Shown here piece after piece: positions 44,601 to 51,750 of a DNA stretch of 64,000 nt. The position numbers and the translations under genes are program-made. The stretch lies in NCBI GenBank assembly GCA_964565715.1, contig CAZMGG010000009.1:1-64000 (forward strand), in the 5' to 3' direction. This stretch comes from CAZMGG01 sp964565715. GTDB lineage: Bacteria; Planctomycetota; UBA1135; UBA2386. Each line of letters begins with the position of its first letter. Position 1 is the first letter of the stretch. The notes under the pieces were generated by a model. That model made no database searches, was not told the DNA's origin, and saw only the letters and a program-made list of their open reading frames with translations.

Positions 44601-44855
44601 TTCGACCGCGCCTTCTTCCGCTACCAGGTCGAGCCGTACGACGGCGAGGTGGTCCTGTTCCGCGCCGAGCACGAGCCCGGCACGCGCTACCGGCGCGACC
44701 GCAGGCTCGGCTGGGGCGACGCCGCCCGCGGCGGCATGGTGGTGGTGGACTGCCCGGGCGACCACATGAGCATGTGCGTCGAGCCCAACGTGCAGGTGCT
44801 GTGCGCCCGCTACCGCCAGCAGCTCGACCGGGCCATCGCGGCTCGTAAGACGTAA
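38649..44855 (+). CDS. Type I polyketide synthase, KS-AT-KR-DH-ACP-TE (interrupted by an N gap)
   Basis: About 2068 aa as assembled. KS: Cys176 in TACSTS, EAHGTGT and KTNIGHLD. AT: S619 in GHSMGEY, with VAAH rather than the canonical HAFH/YASH, so the extender unit is uncertain. KR: VGGLGGLGLALAEHLA, with active FSSIS and QCDYAAGN. DH: DEHRLLAGGPVLPG and, after the N gap, HPALLDMA, so both halves are present. ACP: S1745 in FFELGGHSLL. TE: S1888 in GGYSGGG with final GDHMSM. The KR precedes the DH, unlike the standard DH-ER-KR order. No second PKS, phosphopantetheinyl transferase or transporter is adjacent, so it is a stand-alone single module, possibly iterative. Product unknown. Confidence 0.92.
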   Translation: MNTDIAVVGLACRLPGARDPAALWRLLREGRDARVTFSDDELRARGVPETLLQDPAYVKAGMPLPDIDQWDAGFFGMSPRDAALMDPQHRVFLEVAWEALEHGGHPPDRFDGRVGVFAGCGMDTYLLHNILTNPDLVQSVGMFLIRHTGNDKDFLATRTSYQFDLRGPSVNVVTACSTSLVAIHQAVQSLLAGECDLALAGGVTILVPPDGHCRAFDADARGTVFGNGAGVVALRRLDDALRDGDTIHAVIAGSAVNNDGARKVSFMAPSVDGYAEVVAEALTMADLPADALQYVEAHGTGTSVGDPIEIEALSQAFKVTTPKLGFCGIGSIKTNIGHLDAAAGVAGFLKLVLALRHGEIPASLNFRRPNRLIDFAATPFRVVARHEPWPETGGRPRAGGVSSLGVGGTNCHVVVREAPALPAPAPAYPRRCHLLPLSARSAEALRQGCQDLARHFGPHGEGAGQDLTDAAWTLQVGRKEFAHRAFAVVADGAEAATAPALLTPEGPALARRAPDRPPSVVFLFPGGGAQHPGMGSDLYRHEPEYRRAADECLAVLAPDVRDEIAALLFGPGSTQPDERAREAMQRTAIALPALFLTEYALARTLMAWGVQPDALLGHSMGEYVAACLAGVFTVAQAIQVVRLRGELLERIEAGAMVSVPLSARDVSGLANGELSVAASNGPNLCAVAGPLPAIERFERELQGRAVEFQRLHIQVAAHSHLLEPVLDEFRQGLRRLALGTPRIPFVSNVTGDWIDPERAASADYWVDHLRHTVRFQEGVATVLAQATERAFVEVGPGRALTSLVRMHPDAQKAALIAAMPHPKDQTPSDRVAVDALGRLWQAGVTPDWRAFQGGARRRVPLPTYPFQRRRHWIDQGHALVHEGVLRGDGEDSNLPGRLPATEWFRVLTWKAQPLPGDLRPAADQRWLVVGDGAGFGAAVAKALREQGAMAHHTPADADWGAVLDGLQRGSGLPTRVLNLLPLDARDPAALVRAMLALQQALGRAGAAERCATVLVTRGACQVRQEPMGEPAQAAAVGFGRVVPREFPGARWQNVDLDAAALEHPSATAAALAREAEAADGGLGVAFRTGVRFVGELGALEPTVEPVPLRENGVYLIVGGLGGLGLALAEHLARTRRARLVLVGRRGLPDRAHWPAFRALRDGDPLAELMTRISALEELGATVAIVAADVATDQGAAAAVRKALDHFGVLHGVFHLAGVIDDGPIQVRTPEQSAAVLRPKTAAVPALDRALASLPLDFLLLFSSISGLAGIPGQCDYAAGNAFLDAFARHRQARGLRTVAVDWGVFRDAGMALGNAELRLRQPDAIAATPLLGPARAADGGVEFAATWDPRQRWQLDEHRLLAGGPVLPGMAYLELATAAVRAATGIGPLLLRQVEFRSPMVFADDRPREVFVQVRRARDGLLVTIRSAAAGQGAHEHERVTHARMLAXXXXXXXXXXXXXXXXXXXXXXXXXXXXXXXXXXGENRQLRHVRFGPRWSCVRQVSATAGTAHAELRLPPAFADDLAGHPLHPALLDMAFGCAVPMLDQGGQDRLHVPVGCEEVRVHGRLAAAMLATVRLRPHAPGDRFAVLDVALCDPSGIPLLELRGLQLYGVRGGLALDNAEPAATAEPPVPPPPPRPRVLALLPRGLAPAEGMEAIERALACGQPQVVVSSVDVERTAAWLSLPPDGPRRAAAGASAAAENADASTGDQPRDDIEKALALCFEELLGVVRPGIDLDFFELGGHSLLAVRLFARIQREHALDLEIATLLRAPTIRKLAVELRERLGLPEPGSEPVRSVSARRGQHLVPIQTRGDRPILFLAHGAGGNVLGFRELSHYLGADQPVYGLQARGVDGRSAPHETVPDMARDYLAEIREVQPHGPYFLGGYSGGGCIAYEMARQLRAIGEQVAFVGMIDTPSPHQAERSKVERGFIHLRRLVRNGPLYPWRILKMKLGQRAAYKESQALRARGETLPQDLRGHEMQNAFDRAFFRYQVEPYDGEVVLFRAEHEPGTRYRRDRRLGWGDAARGGMVVVDCPGDHMSMCVEPNVQVLCARYRQQLDRAIAARKT
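42990..43089. other. Assembly gap inside the PKS dehydratase domain
   Basis: A run of exactly 100 N, the usual placeholder for a gap of unknown length. The frame happens to stay in register (100 N plus flanking bases) but the true missing length in the DH domain is unknown. Confidence 0.99.
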
Positions 44856-44880
44856 CATATTATCAAATAATCAGTTACGA
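44851..44880. terminator. Shared AT-rich hairpin between convergent genes (30-bp motif, copy 2)
   Basis: CGTAAC (44851-44856) pairs with GTTACG (44874-44879), and ATTAT (44859-44863) pairs with ATAAT (44867-44871) inside. The stop codons of the PKS (+) and the dehydratase (-) both lie in this hairpin, so it probably ends both transcripts. It is the second copy of the 30-bp motif seen at 33254-33283. Confidence 0.55.
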
Positions 44881-45873
44881 TATCGCCGGCCATCCCTGGC
44901 GCAGGCAGCGCGCGTGCGTCTCCGGATCCAGGTTGGCGCCGCAGACGATCAGCCCGGTCCGCTTGCCGCGCAGCTCCTCGCGCAGCGGCCCCAGCACAGC
45001 GGCGGTGGCGGCGGCGCCGGCCGGCTCCACCGCCAGCTTCGCCTCGGCGAACAGCCACGCCATCGCCTCGCAGAGCTGCTGGTCGGTGACCTTCGCCAGC
45101 GCATCGACGTGCCGCCGGCACAGCGCGAACGAGTAGGGCAGCGCGTACGGCGCGCCGAGGCTGTCGGCGATGGTGGTGACCTTGTCGATCCGCTGCGGCG
45201 AGCCCTGCGCGAAGCTGCGGTGCATGCTGTCGGCGCCGTCCGGCTCGACGCCGTACACGCGGCACGACGGCAGCGCCTGCTTCACCGCCGCGGCGACGCC
45301 GGCGCACAGGCCGCCGCCGCCGATCGGCACGATCACGGCGTCGAGGGTAGAGGCCTGCTGGCACAGCTCCAGGCCCAGCGTGGCGGTGCCGAGCGCCGTC
45401 AGCGGCCCTTCGAAGGGATGCACGAAGTAGCGGCCCTCGTCCCGCTGCAGCCGTTCAGCCTCGGCGAAGGCCTGGTGCACGTCGGGCAGCAGCACCACCT
45501 CGGTGCCGAGCGCGCGGCAGGCGGCGACCCGGGCCGGATTGGCGGTGGCCGGCATCGCCACCTTGGCGGTGGTGCCGACGATCCGCGCCGCCCAGCCCAC
45601 CGCGATGGCGTGATTGCCCGCCGACACGGCGGTGACGCCGCGCCGCCTTTGCGCCTCGTCGAGCGAGCGCATGACGCACAGCGCGCCGCGGGCCTTGAAC
45701 GAGCCGGTGTGCTGGAAGATCTCGAGCTTCAGCAGCAGCGTGGCGTCGGCGGGCCCGCGGGCGCGGATGCGCTCGCCCTGCCATTCCCACAGCGGCGTCG
45801 TGCGGACGGCCTCGCCGAGCTGCTGGCGGGCCTGCTGGATCTGCGGGAGCGTCGGCGAAGGGTGTTCGGTCAT
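44875..45873 (-). CDS. PLP-dependent threonine/serine dehydratase
   Basis: 332 aa, with no ACT regulatory domain, so catabolic or biodegradative type rather than feedback-regulated IlvA. The PLP lysine is in FQHTGSFKARGAL, with VSAGNHAIAVGWAA and the glycine-rich phosphate loop PIGGGGLCAGVAAA. It would make 2-oxobutyrate or pyruvate plus ammonia. Starts at ATG 45873 and is 34 bp downstream of the cytochrome gene on the same strand. Confidence 0.87.
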   Translation of the reverse strand: MTEHPSPTLPQIQQARQQLGEAVRTTPLWEWQGERIRARGPADATLLLKLEIFQHTGSFKARGALCVMRSLDEAQRRRGVTAVSAGNHAIAVGWAARIVGTTAKVAMPATANPARVAACRALGTEVVLLPDVHQAFAEAERLQRDEGRYFVHPFEGPLTALGTATLGLELCQQASTLDAVIVPIGGGGLCAGVAAAVKQALPSCRVYGVEPDGADSMHRSFAQGSPQRIDKVTTIADSLGAPYALPYSFALCRRHVDALAKVTDQQLCEAMAWLFAEAKLAVEPAGAAATAAVLGPLREELRGKRTGLIVCGANLDPETHARCLRQGWPAIS

Positions 45874-45907
45874 GGCGGCGCGGCACGGCCAGGGGACCGT
45901 CGTCCGC

Positions 45908-48508
45908 TCACTGCTGCCAGCGTCGCTGGGCAGCGCGGCGGTCCTCGGCGCTGGCGTCGGGATCGTAGCCGCGGCTCTCGCCGAACCGCTCCTGCAACGC
46001 CGCGATAGCCTGGGCACGCGCCGGCCGGCTGTCGCTGAGCAGCGCGTTGACCAGGTCGGCCCGCGCCAGCGTGTAGCCGAGGATCAGCCGCGTCCGCGCG
46101 ATCTGCGCCAGCAGCAGGTCGCGGTCGACGCTGGCCGGCAGCTGGCCCGCCGCGTGCAGCGACAGCACCCGGTCCTGGAAGCGCTCCAAGGCCGGCAGGC
46201 AGTCGGCGTCGCCGCAACTCGCCAGCGCCATGTTGGCGTAGGCCGCCACGCCGACCACCGGATCCTTCAGCGCCGCCATCAGGAACGGCGCCGCGTTCTT
46301 CTCGCCCATCCGGCCGAGCGCCGTGCAGATCGACGCGCGCTTGGCGGCGAAGCCGGCGGGGAACTTCAGGCCCTTCAGCAGGGCCGGCAGCGCGTCGCTG
46401 CCCATGTCGACCAGTTCCTGGATCGCCTTCTCGTCGTCCTCGGCGGCCGGGATCACGCCCGCACCGCCGCCCATCGCCGACACGACGTGGAAGGCGTGGT
46501 CGTCGACGCCGGGCTCCGGCCGGTAGGGCCGGCGCAGCACGTGCACGCCGCCGTTCTGCGCCCACCACGAGGTCAGCGCGGCGATCGCCGCCAGCCGCTC
46601 GGTCTCCGCCAGCGCCGGCTCGTAGCCCTTGTGAAGGCCGGTGACGCCGAAGAACAGCTCGAAGGCGCGCTCGCGCAGCAGCAGGTCCGGGTGGTCGAGC
46701 TGCCGCAGCAGCTCCGGGATGCCGTTGGTGCTGCCCAGCTCGGCCAGCGCCGCCGCCAGGTCGGCGCGGGTCTCGGCGAAGCTGGCCTGCTCCATCGCCG
46801 CGGTGATCGCCGGCACCGCCTCGCGGTCGCCCAGCACCGCCAGCGCCCGGCCGGCGGCGGCCACCACGTCGGCATCGATGTCCTGCAGCAGCGCGCGCAG
46901 GGCCGGGGCCTGCTCGGTGGCGCCGAGCCGCCGCAGCAGGTCGGCGGTCGAGCGCCGGTCGAGGGCGTTGCTCATGCCGAGACCGGCGGCCACCTCGGTC
47001 ACCAGGACTGCCTTGTCGGCGGGCACCGGCAGCGTCTCCAGCAGCATGCGCGCGTGCATGCGCACGTAGAGCTGCTCGTGCCGCAGCGCCGCCCGCACCG
47101 CCGGCACCGCCGGAGCGCCGATCCTGCGCAGCACAGCCATGGCCTGGTTGAAGGTCTTGTTGTCCCACGAGCCCAGCGCCTCGATCAGCGCCGGCACCGC
47201 CGGCAGGCCGATCTTCACCAGCCGGCCCTGGGCCAGCCGGTTGGCCTCCGCCAGCGGGAACTGGAACAGCTCGATCAGCCGGGCGATGTCGTCGGGCGTG
47301 CTGCCTTCGGGCACCGTGATCTCGGTCTTGCCGATCGGCGGCCGCGCGAAGTCCACCAGGTCGGCGACGCTGGCGTCGCGGATCGAGATGCCCTCGGGCA
47401 CGACGATGCGGACCTCGGGATCGCCGGTGACCGGCTTGTCGGACGGCGTGATGCCGTCGAACGACAGCCGCCGCAGTTCCAGCCGCCGCGCCAGTTCCGG
47501 ATGGTGGTCCTCGATCGGGAAGTAGTGCTTGAAGTGCAGTTCGCAGTCCACCGTGCCGCCGGCCACGGTCAGCGGCACGCGGTGCTCGCGGCTCTCGCCG
47601 CTGGGGATCTGCGTGTTGACCAGCAGGTGCAGGCCGTAGGGCCGCTTGTACGGGTCGCGGAACACCACCCGCGAGCGCGCCACTTCCTTGCCGTCGAGGT
47701 CGCGCACCACCACCAGCGACTCCACCGAACGCTGCTTCAGCTCGGTGGGGAAGTTGTGGCCGGCGCCCTCGTTGGCGATGGTCACCACCACCTCGTTGCC
47801 GTCGATCCGCGCCTCGTAGGCGTAGGCCTTGCGCAGCTGGCTCTCGGAGCGCGCGCCGGGGAACACGTGGCTGCGCACGCGCCGCACCGGACCGCCGGTG
47901 GCGACGGGCCGTTCGATCAGTTCCATGTGGCAGCTCATGCACGTCTTGCCGGCCAGCTTGCCGTTCGGCGCCACCTCCCACTGGTATGGCGTGCCGTGGT
48001 TGCGGTGGCAGGTGGCGCAGGCCTCCACGGTGCCGACGCGCGGATCGAAGCCCTCCTTGCAGTCGGGGCCGCCGACGAACCGGCTGTAGTCGACGCCCTC
48101 CCGCCAGTGGCAGGTCATGCAGGTGTTGCCCTCGACGAGATTGTGGTAGCGCCGCTGCGGATTGAGGCCGATGCCGGTCTCGAAGATCGGCCGCGGCGTG
48201 TGGCAGCGGATGCAGTCGCCGTGGTCGAAGTTGCCCGTCGCCAGCCGCACCTCGGGATCGGTGAAGGCGCGGCCGTGGGTGTTCATCGCGTGCTCGGCGT
48301 GCTGCGCCGGATGGCATTTGCCGCAGAATGCCGAGGTCTGCACCAGGTCGTGGCGGGCGCGGCTGCCGAGCGGCGGCTCACCGGGCATGGTCACGTCGAT
48401 CGAGCCGGGCGCCCGGGCCTGGCTGCCGGCACCGGTGGCGCAGGAGGTGACGATGGTGAGCGCGGCGAGGACGGCCGCGGCGACGAGCAGGAGCAGGGTC
48501 TTGGACAT
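45908..48508 (-). CDS. Pentahaem cytochrome c lipoprotein with HEAT repeats
   Basis: 866 aa. Lipoprotein signal LAALTIVTSCATG. Five CxxCH haem sites in the first ~200 residues: CGKCH, CIRCH, CMTCH, CATCH and CMSCH, resembling NapC/multihaem electron-transfer modules. A beta-rich middle (AGHNFPTELKQRSVES) is followed by about ten HEAT-like helical repeats from residue ~410 (IGLPAVPALIEALGSW, IGAPAVPAVRAALRH, LGDREAVPAITAAMEQ). Such architecture is known mainly from Planctomycetota and Acidobacteria. Electron donor and acceptor are unknown. ATG 48508 fits the lipoprotein signal. Confidence 0.87.
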   Translation of the reverse strand: MSKTLLLLVAAAVLAALTIVTSCATGAGSQARAPGSIDVTMPGEPPLGSRARHDLVQTSAFCGKCHPAQHAEHAMNTHGRAFTDPEVRLATGNFDHGDCIRCHTPRPIFETGIGLNPQRRYHNLVEGNTCMTCHWREGVDYSRFVGGPDCKEGFDPRVGTVEACATCHRNHGTPYQWEVAPNGKLAGKTCMSCHMELIERPVATGGPVRRVRSHVFPGARSESQLRKAYAYEARIDGNEVVVTIANEGAGHNFPTELKQRSVESLVVVRDLDGKEVARSRVVFRDPYKRPYGLHLLVNTQIPSGESREHRVPLTVAGGTVDCELHFKHYFPIEDHHPELARRLELRRLSFDGITPSDKPVTGDPEVRIVVPEGISIRDASVADLVDFARPPIGKTEITVPEGSTPDDIARLIELFQFPLAEANRLAQGRLVKIGLPAVPALIEALGSWDNKTFNQAMAVLRRIGAPAVPAVRAALRHEQLYVRMHARMLLETLPVPADKAVLVTEVAAGLGMSNALDRRSTADLLRRLGATEQAPALRALLQDIDADVVAAAGRALAVLGDREAVPAITAAMEQASFAETRADLAAALAELGSTNGIPELLRQLDHPDLLLRERAFELFFGVTGLHKGYEPALAETERLAAIAALTSWWAQNGGVHVLRRPYRPEPGVDDHAFHVVSAMGGGAGVIPAAEDDEKAIQELVDMGSDALPALLKGLKFPAGFAAKRASICTALGRMGEKNAAPFLMAALKDPVVGVAAYANMALASCGDADCLPALERFQDRVLSLHAAGQLPASVDRDLLLAQIARTRLILGYTLARADLVNALLSDSRPARAQAIAALQERFGESRGYDPDASAEDRRAAQRRWQQ

Positions 48509-48672
48509 CGGGATCGGGAGGGGCGACGGGTCGCGCGCGCGGGCGCGCGGCGGAGCAAGCGGCGGGCCGGACGTGGCTGGCCGGGCCATTGTTGGCGCGC
48601 GGCCCCGCCGGTGCATGCAAAACCGCCTGGCTGTTACGCCGGCGTGACGGGAAGCGGCGGACGGCTGGCTGG

Positions 48673-49125
48673 CTACGCGCCGAACTGGCGCAGGTGGTGG
48701 TCCAGGTGCTTCCACTGCAGGGTCTGCCACTCCTCGGCCTGGAGCCGGCCGAAGAACGGGTGCGGCTCGCGGGTCAGGCCAGCCGGGCCGGCCTCGCCGA
48801 AGGCCTGCACCAGCGCCAGCAGGGCGGCCTTCTCCCGCGCGAAGTCGCGCTCGTCGGCCACGACGAACTCCGGCGCGGTCGGCAGGTTCTGGCGCATCGG
48901 CCCCGGCTTCATCAGCATGCGCTTCGCCATCCGCCCGAACAGCAGGCCCATCAGGTTGCGCCGCAGGCGCAGTTCGCCGGTGGCCACCCGCAGCGGCTGC
49001 TGGCAGTGCGCCAGCATCTGCCCCGCGGTCATCTTGCCCCAGCGCCGCGCGGCGTCCGGTTGCAGGGAGTCGATGCGCGCCAGCATCGACCGGCGGCCTT
49101 CGGGATCGAACAACGACTCTTGCAT
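48673..49125 (-). CDS. DUF1569/DinB-like protein
   Basis: 150 aa. GKMTAGQMLAHCQQPLRVA, PHPFFGRLQAEEWQTLQWKHLDHHLRQFG and spaced His residues match the DinB/YfiT-like four-helix fold (DUF1569), which often binds a divalent metal and, in some relatives, acts as a thiol transferase. The size equals the family. It lies 18 bp downstream of the thioesterase gene on the same strand. Confidence 0.83.
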   Translation of the reverse strand: MQESLFDPEGRRSMLARIDSLQPDAARRWGKMTAGQMLAHCQQPLRVATGELRLRRNLMGLLFGRMAKRMLMKPGPMRQNLPTAPEFVVADERDFAREKAALLALVQAFGEAGPAGLTREPHPFFGRLQAEEWQTLQWKHLDHHLRQFGA

Positions 49126-49143
49126 GGGTCGGCTCCCGCGTCA

Positions 49144-49605
49144 CTACCAGCGGTGGAAGGCCGGATGGCCCTCCTTCACCGCGACGAACAGGCCCTCGCA
49201 GGTGGCGCACACCTTGCCGCCCGCCTCCAGCGTCCCCGCCACCCTGGCGCGGTCGGGCCCGGATTCGACCACCCTCGCCTTCAGCAGCACCGGCGCGTCG
49301 GTGGGCGTCGGCCGCCGCAGCTTGACCGTGTACTCGGCGGTCACGGTGCACGGCGGCGAACCGGCGCCCGCCTGCCGCATGAGGTGCCAGGCCGCGGTCC
49401 AGTTCAGGTGGCAGTCGAGCAGCGTGCCGACGATGCCGCCGTTCAGGACGCCGGGGAACGCCTCGTGCATGGTCTTCGGCTGCCAGGTGCACACCACCTC
49501 CTCGCCCTGCACGATGCTCTTCAGCCGCAGGCCGTCGGGGTTGGCGGGACCGCAGCCGAAGCAGGCGTTGTGGGGGGCGTAGCGGTCCTGGAGGCTCTGG
49601 CTCAT
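49144..49605 (-). CDS. PaaI-type hotdog thioesterase
   Basis: 153 aa. NACFGCGPANPDGLRLK is the conserved start of PaaI-like thioesterases, then VLNGGIVGTLLDCHLNWTAAW with the catalytic region, and VTAEYTVKLRRPTPT. It hydrolyses an acyl-CoA thioester; the substrate is unknown. ATG 49605 is used, 78 bp from the divergent oxidoreductase gene. Confidence 0.87.
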   Translation of the reverse strand: MSQSLQDRYAPHNACFGCGPANPDGLRLKSIVQGEEVVCTWQPKTMHEAFPGVLNGGIVGTLLDCHLNWTAAWHLMRQAGAGSPPCTVTAEYTVKLRRPTPTDAPVLLKARVVESGPDRARVAGTLEAGGKVCATCEGLFVAVKEGHPAFHRW

Positions 49606-49682
49606 GGCCGCACGATAGGCTCCGGCCGCCCGCGGGGAAACGACGGCGACGCGATGGCCCGGAGCGGTCATGATGCGCCGCC

Positions 49683-50969
49683 ATGACCACCTCGCGCCGT
49701 CGCTTCCTGCAGGGTGCCGCCGCCACCGCCGCCGCCCTGTCGCTGCCCGCCTGCCAGGGCCTGCCCCGCGCCGCACGCATCGCCGGCAAGGCCCGGCTCG
49801 GCGTGATCGGCGTCGGCGGCCGCGGCGGCGACAACCTCAACGGCACGGCCCAGGAGGACATCGTCGCGCTCTGCGACGTCGACCAGGCCATCCTCGCCCG
49901 CACCGCCGAACGCTTCCCGCGGGCGCGAACCTTCGCCGACTTCCGCGAACTGCTGCAGCTACCCGACCTCGACGGCGTCGTCGTCAGCACGCCCGACCAC
50001 ACCCACTTCCTGCCGGCGGCGCTGGCCCTGCAGCGCGGCCTGCACGTCTACTGCGAGAAGCCGCTCTGCCACACCGTCGCCGAGGTCCGCGAGCTGCGCC
50101 GCCTCGCCGCCGCCACCGGGGCGGTCACCCAGATGGGCACGCAGATCCACTCGCTGCCCAACTACCGCCGCGTCGTCGAACGGGTGCGCCAGGGCGTGCT
50201 CGGCCCGATCACCGAGGTCCACGTCTTCGTCAATGGCACCCAATGGGCCGGTCGCGGCCGTCCCTCCGGCGGCAACCTGCCGCCGACGCTCGACTGGCAA
50301 CTCTGGCTCGGGCCCGCGCCGGAACGGCCCTACGCCGACGGCTACCACCCGGCCGGCTGGCGCCGCTACTGGGACTTCGGCGGCGGCACCATGGCCGACA
50401 TGGCGTGCCACTTCACCGATCTGGCCTTCTGGGCGCTCGACCTGGACGCGCCCACCGAGGTGCAGGCCGACGGGCCCGATCCCGACTCGGAGGCGGCGCC
50501 GCCGGGCCTGCGCGTGCGCTACGCGTTCCCGGCCCGCGGCGAACGCCCGGCCCTGGCTCTCACCTGGTACGACGGCAACCATCGGCCGCCGGACGAGGTG
50601 CTGAAGGCGCGCGGACTCGACGGCTGGAAGAACGGCGTGCTCTTCGTCGGCCGCGACGGCTGGCTCTGTTCGGACTACACGCGGCACGTGATCGGCCCGG
50701 ACGCCGTGGCTGCCACGGCGCCGCCGCCGGAGTCGATCGCGGCCTCGCCGGGCCACTACGCCGAGTGGCTCGATGCCATGCGCGGCGGGCCGGCGCCGCT
50801 CTGCGCCTTCGACTACTCGGGGCCGCTCACCGAGGCGGTGCTGCTCGGCGTCGCCAGCCACCGCGCCGGCAACGTCAAGACGAGCTGGGACGGCTCGGCC
50901 ATGCGCGCCGGGCATCCCGACGTGCAGGCGCTGCTGCACAAGACCGTGCGGCCGGGCTGGGAGGCGTAG
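49683..50969 (+). CDS. Tat-exported Gfo/Idh/MocA-family oxidoreductase
   Basis: 428 aa. A twin-arginine signal (TTSRRRFLQGAAATAAAL) sends the folded protein out. The NAD(P)-binding Rossmann start is RLGVIGVGGRGGDN, with VVVSTPDHTHFLPAALALQ and the catalytic EKPL in HVYCEKPLCHTVAEV. These exported sugar oxidoreductases are abundant in Planctomycetota and act on sugars or sugar derivatives; the substrate is unknown. It ends 3 bp before the convergent cutC stop. Confidence 0.9.
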   Translation: MTTSRRRFLQGAAATAAALSLPACQGLPRAARIAGKARLGVIGVGGRGGDNLNGTAQEDIVALCDVDQAILARTAERFPRARTFADFRELLQLPDLDGVVVSTPDHTHFLPAALALQRGLHVYCEKPLCHTVAEVRELRRLAAATGAVTQMGTQIHSLPNYRRVVERVRQGVLGPITEVHVFVNGTQWAGRGRPSGGNLPPTLDWQLWLGPAPERPYADGYHPAGWRRYWDFGGGTMADMACHFTDLAFWALDLDAPTEVQADGPDPDSEAAPPGLRVRYAFPARGERPALALTWYDGNHRPPDEVLKARGLDGWKNGVLFVGRDGWLCSDYTRHVIGPDAVAATAPPPESIAASPGHYAEWLDAMRGGPAPLCAFDYSGPLTEAVLLGVASHRAGNVKTSWDGSAMRAGHPDVQALLHKTVRPGWEA

Positions 50970-50972
50970 CCC

Positions 50973-51710
50973 TCAGCGGTCCAGCGCAGCCCGCATCGCC
51001 GCCACGATGGTGCCGTCGGTGCGGCGCTGTTCGCGGCCCGCGGGCGGCAGCGCGATGCCCATCGCCACCGCCGGCCGCTGGAACGTCATGCCGCCGGCTG
51101 CCCACGCGGTGGCCGAGAGATGCACTTCGCGCACGCCGGTGGTCTGGACCAGCGTCCTCACGTGGTCGGGGCGCACGCCACCACCGGCCATCACGACGAT
51201 GCGGTCCCCGGCGCGGGCGACGAGCTGCTGCAGGAGCGGCGCGCCGGCGAGGGCGGTGGGCTGCTGGCCCGAGGTGAGGACGCGCCCGACGCCGAGCGCG
51301 ATCAGGGTGTCGAGGGCCGCCAGGGGGTCCGGGGTGAGGTCGAAGGCGCGGTGGAAGGTGAACGCGGCGTCGCCGCAGGCCTCGCGGATGCGCGCGGTGC
51401 GGTCGCGGTCGATAGTTCCGTCGGGGTGGAGCGCGCCGGCGACGATGCCGGCGGCGCCGCCGGCGATGGCCGCGCGCACGTCGGCCAGCAGGGCGGTGAA
51501 CTCGTCGTCGTCGTACAGGAAGTCGCCGCCGCGCGGCCGCGCCATCACCATCACCGGCAGCGGGGTGACGGCCAGCGTCTGGTGGAGCAGGCCGGGGCCA
51601 GGCGTGAGGCCGCCCTCCAGCAGGCCGGCGCACAGTTCGAGCCGGTCGGCGCCGTGCCCGGTGGCGAGGCGGGCGCCGGCCGGCGAATCGATCACGACCT
51701 CCAAGGACAC
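50973..51710 (-). CDS. cutC: CutC-family protein (copper homeostasis)
   Basis: 245 aa from GTG 51710. LEVVIDSPAGARLATGHGADRLELCAGLLEGGLTP (split: LEVVIDSPAGARLA and ADRLELCAGLLEGGL), MARPRGGDFLYDDDEF, FHRAFDLTPDPLAALDTL and VMAGGGVRPDHVRTL are the CutC TIM-barrel signatures. Bacterial CutC was linked to copper tolerance, though its catalytic role is unsettled. ATG 51752 in frame is an alternative that would overlap the divergent FHA gene. Confidence 0.88.
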   Translation of the reverse strand: MSLEVVIDSPAGARLATGHGADRLELCAGLLEGGLTPGPGLLHQTLAVTPLPVMVMARPRGGDFLYDDDEFTALLADVRAAIAGGAAGIVAGALHPDGTIDRDRTARIREACGDAAFTFHRAFDLTPDPLAALDTLIALGVGRVLTSGQQPTALAGAPLLQQLVARAGDRIVVMAGGGVRPDHVRTLVQTTGVREVHLSATAWAAGGMTFQRPAVAMGIALPPAGREQRRTDGTIVAAMRAALDR

Positions 51711-51750
51711 GCGGCTTTGGGCTGTGGCGGACACGGCATAGGATCGTGGC

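Noticed and set aside
37578..44858. A 2426-codon open frame on the minus strand opposite the PKS
   Set aside because: It is a GC-driven shadow of the PKS, with no motifs and His/Arg/Gln-rich composition. Several other long antisense frames (for example opposite the PVC-type dehydrogenase, the arginine decarboxylase and the M48 protease) were dropped for the same reason.
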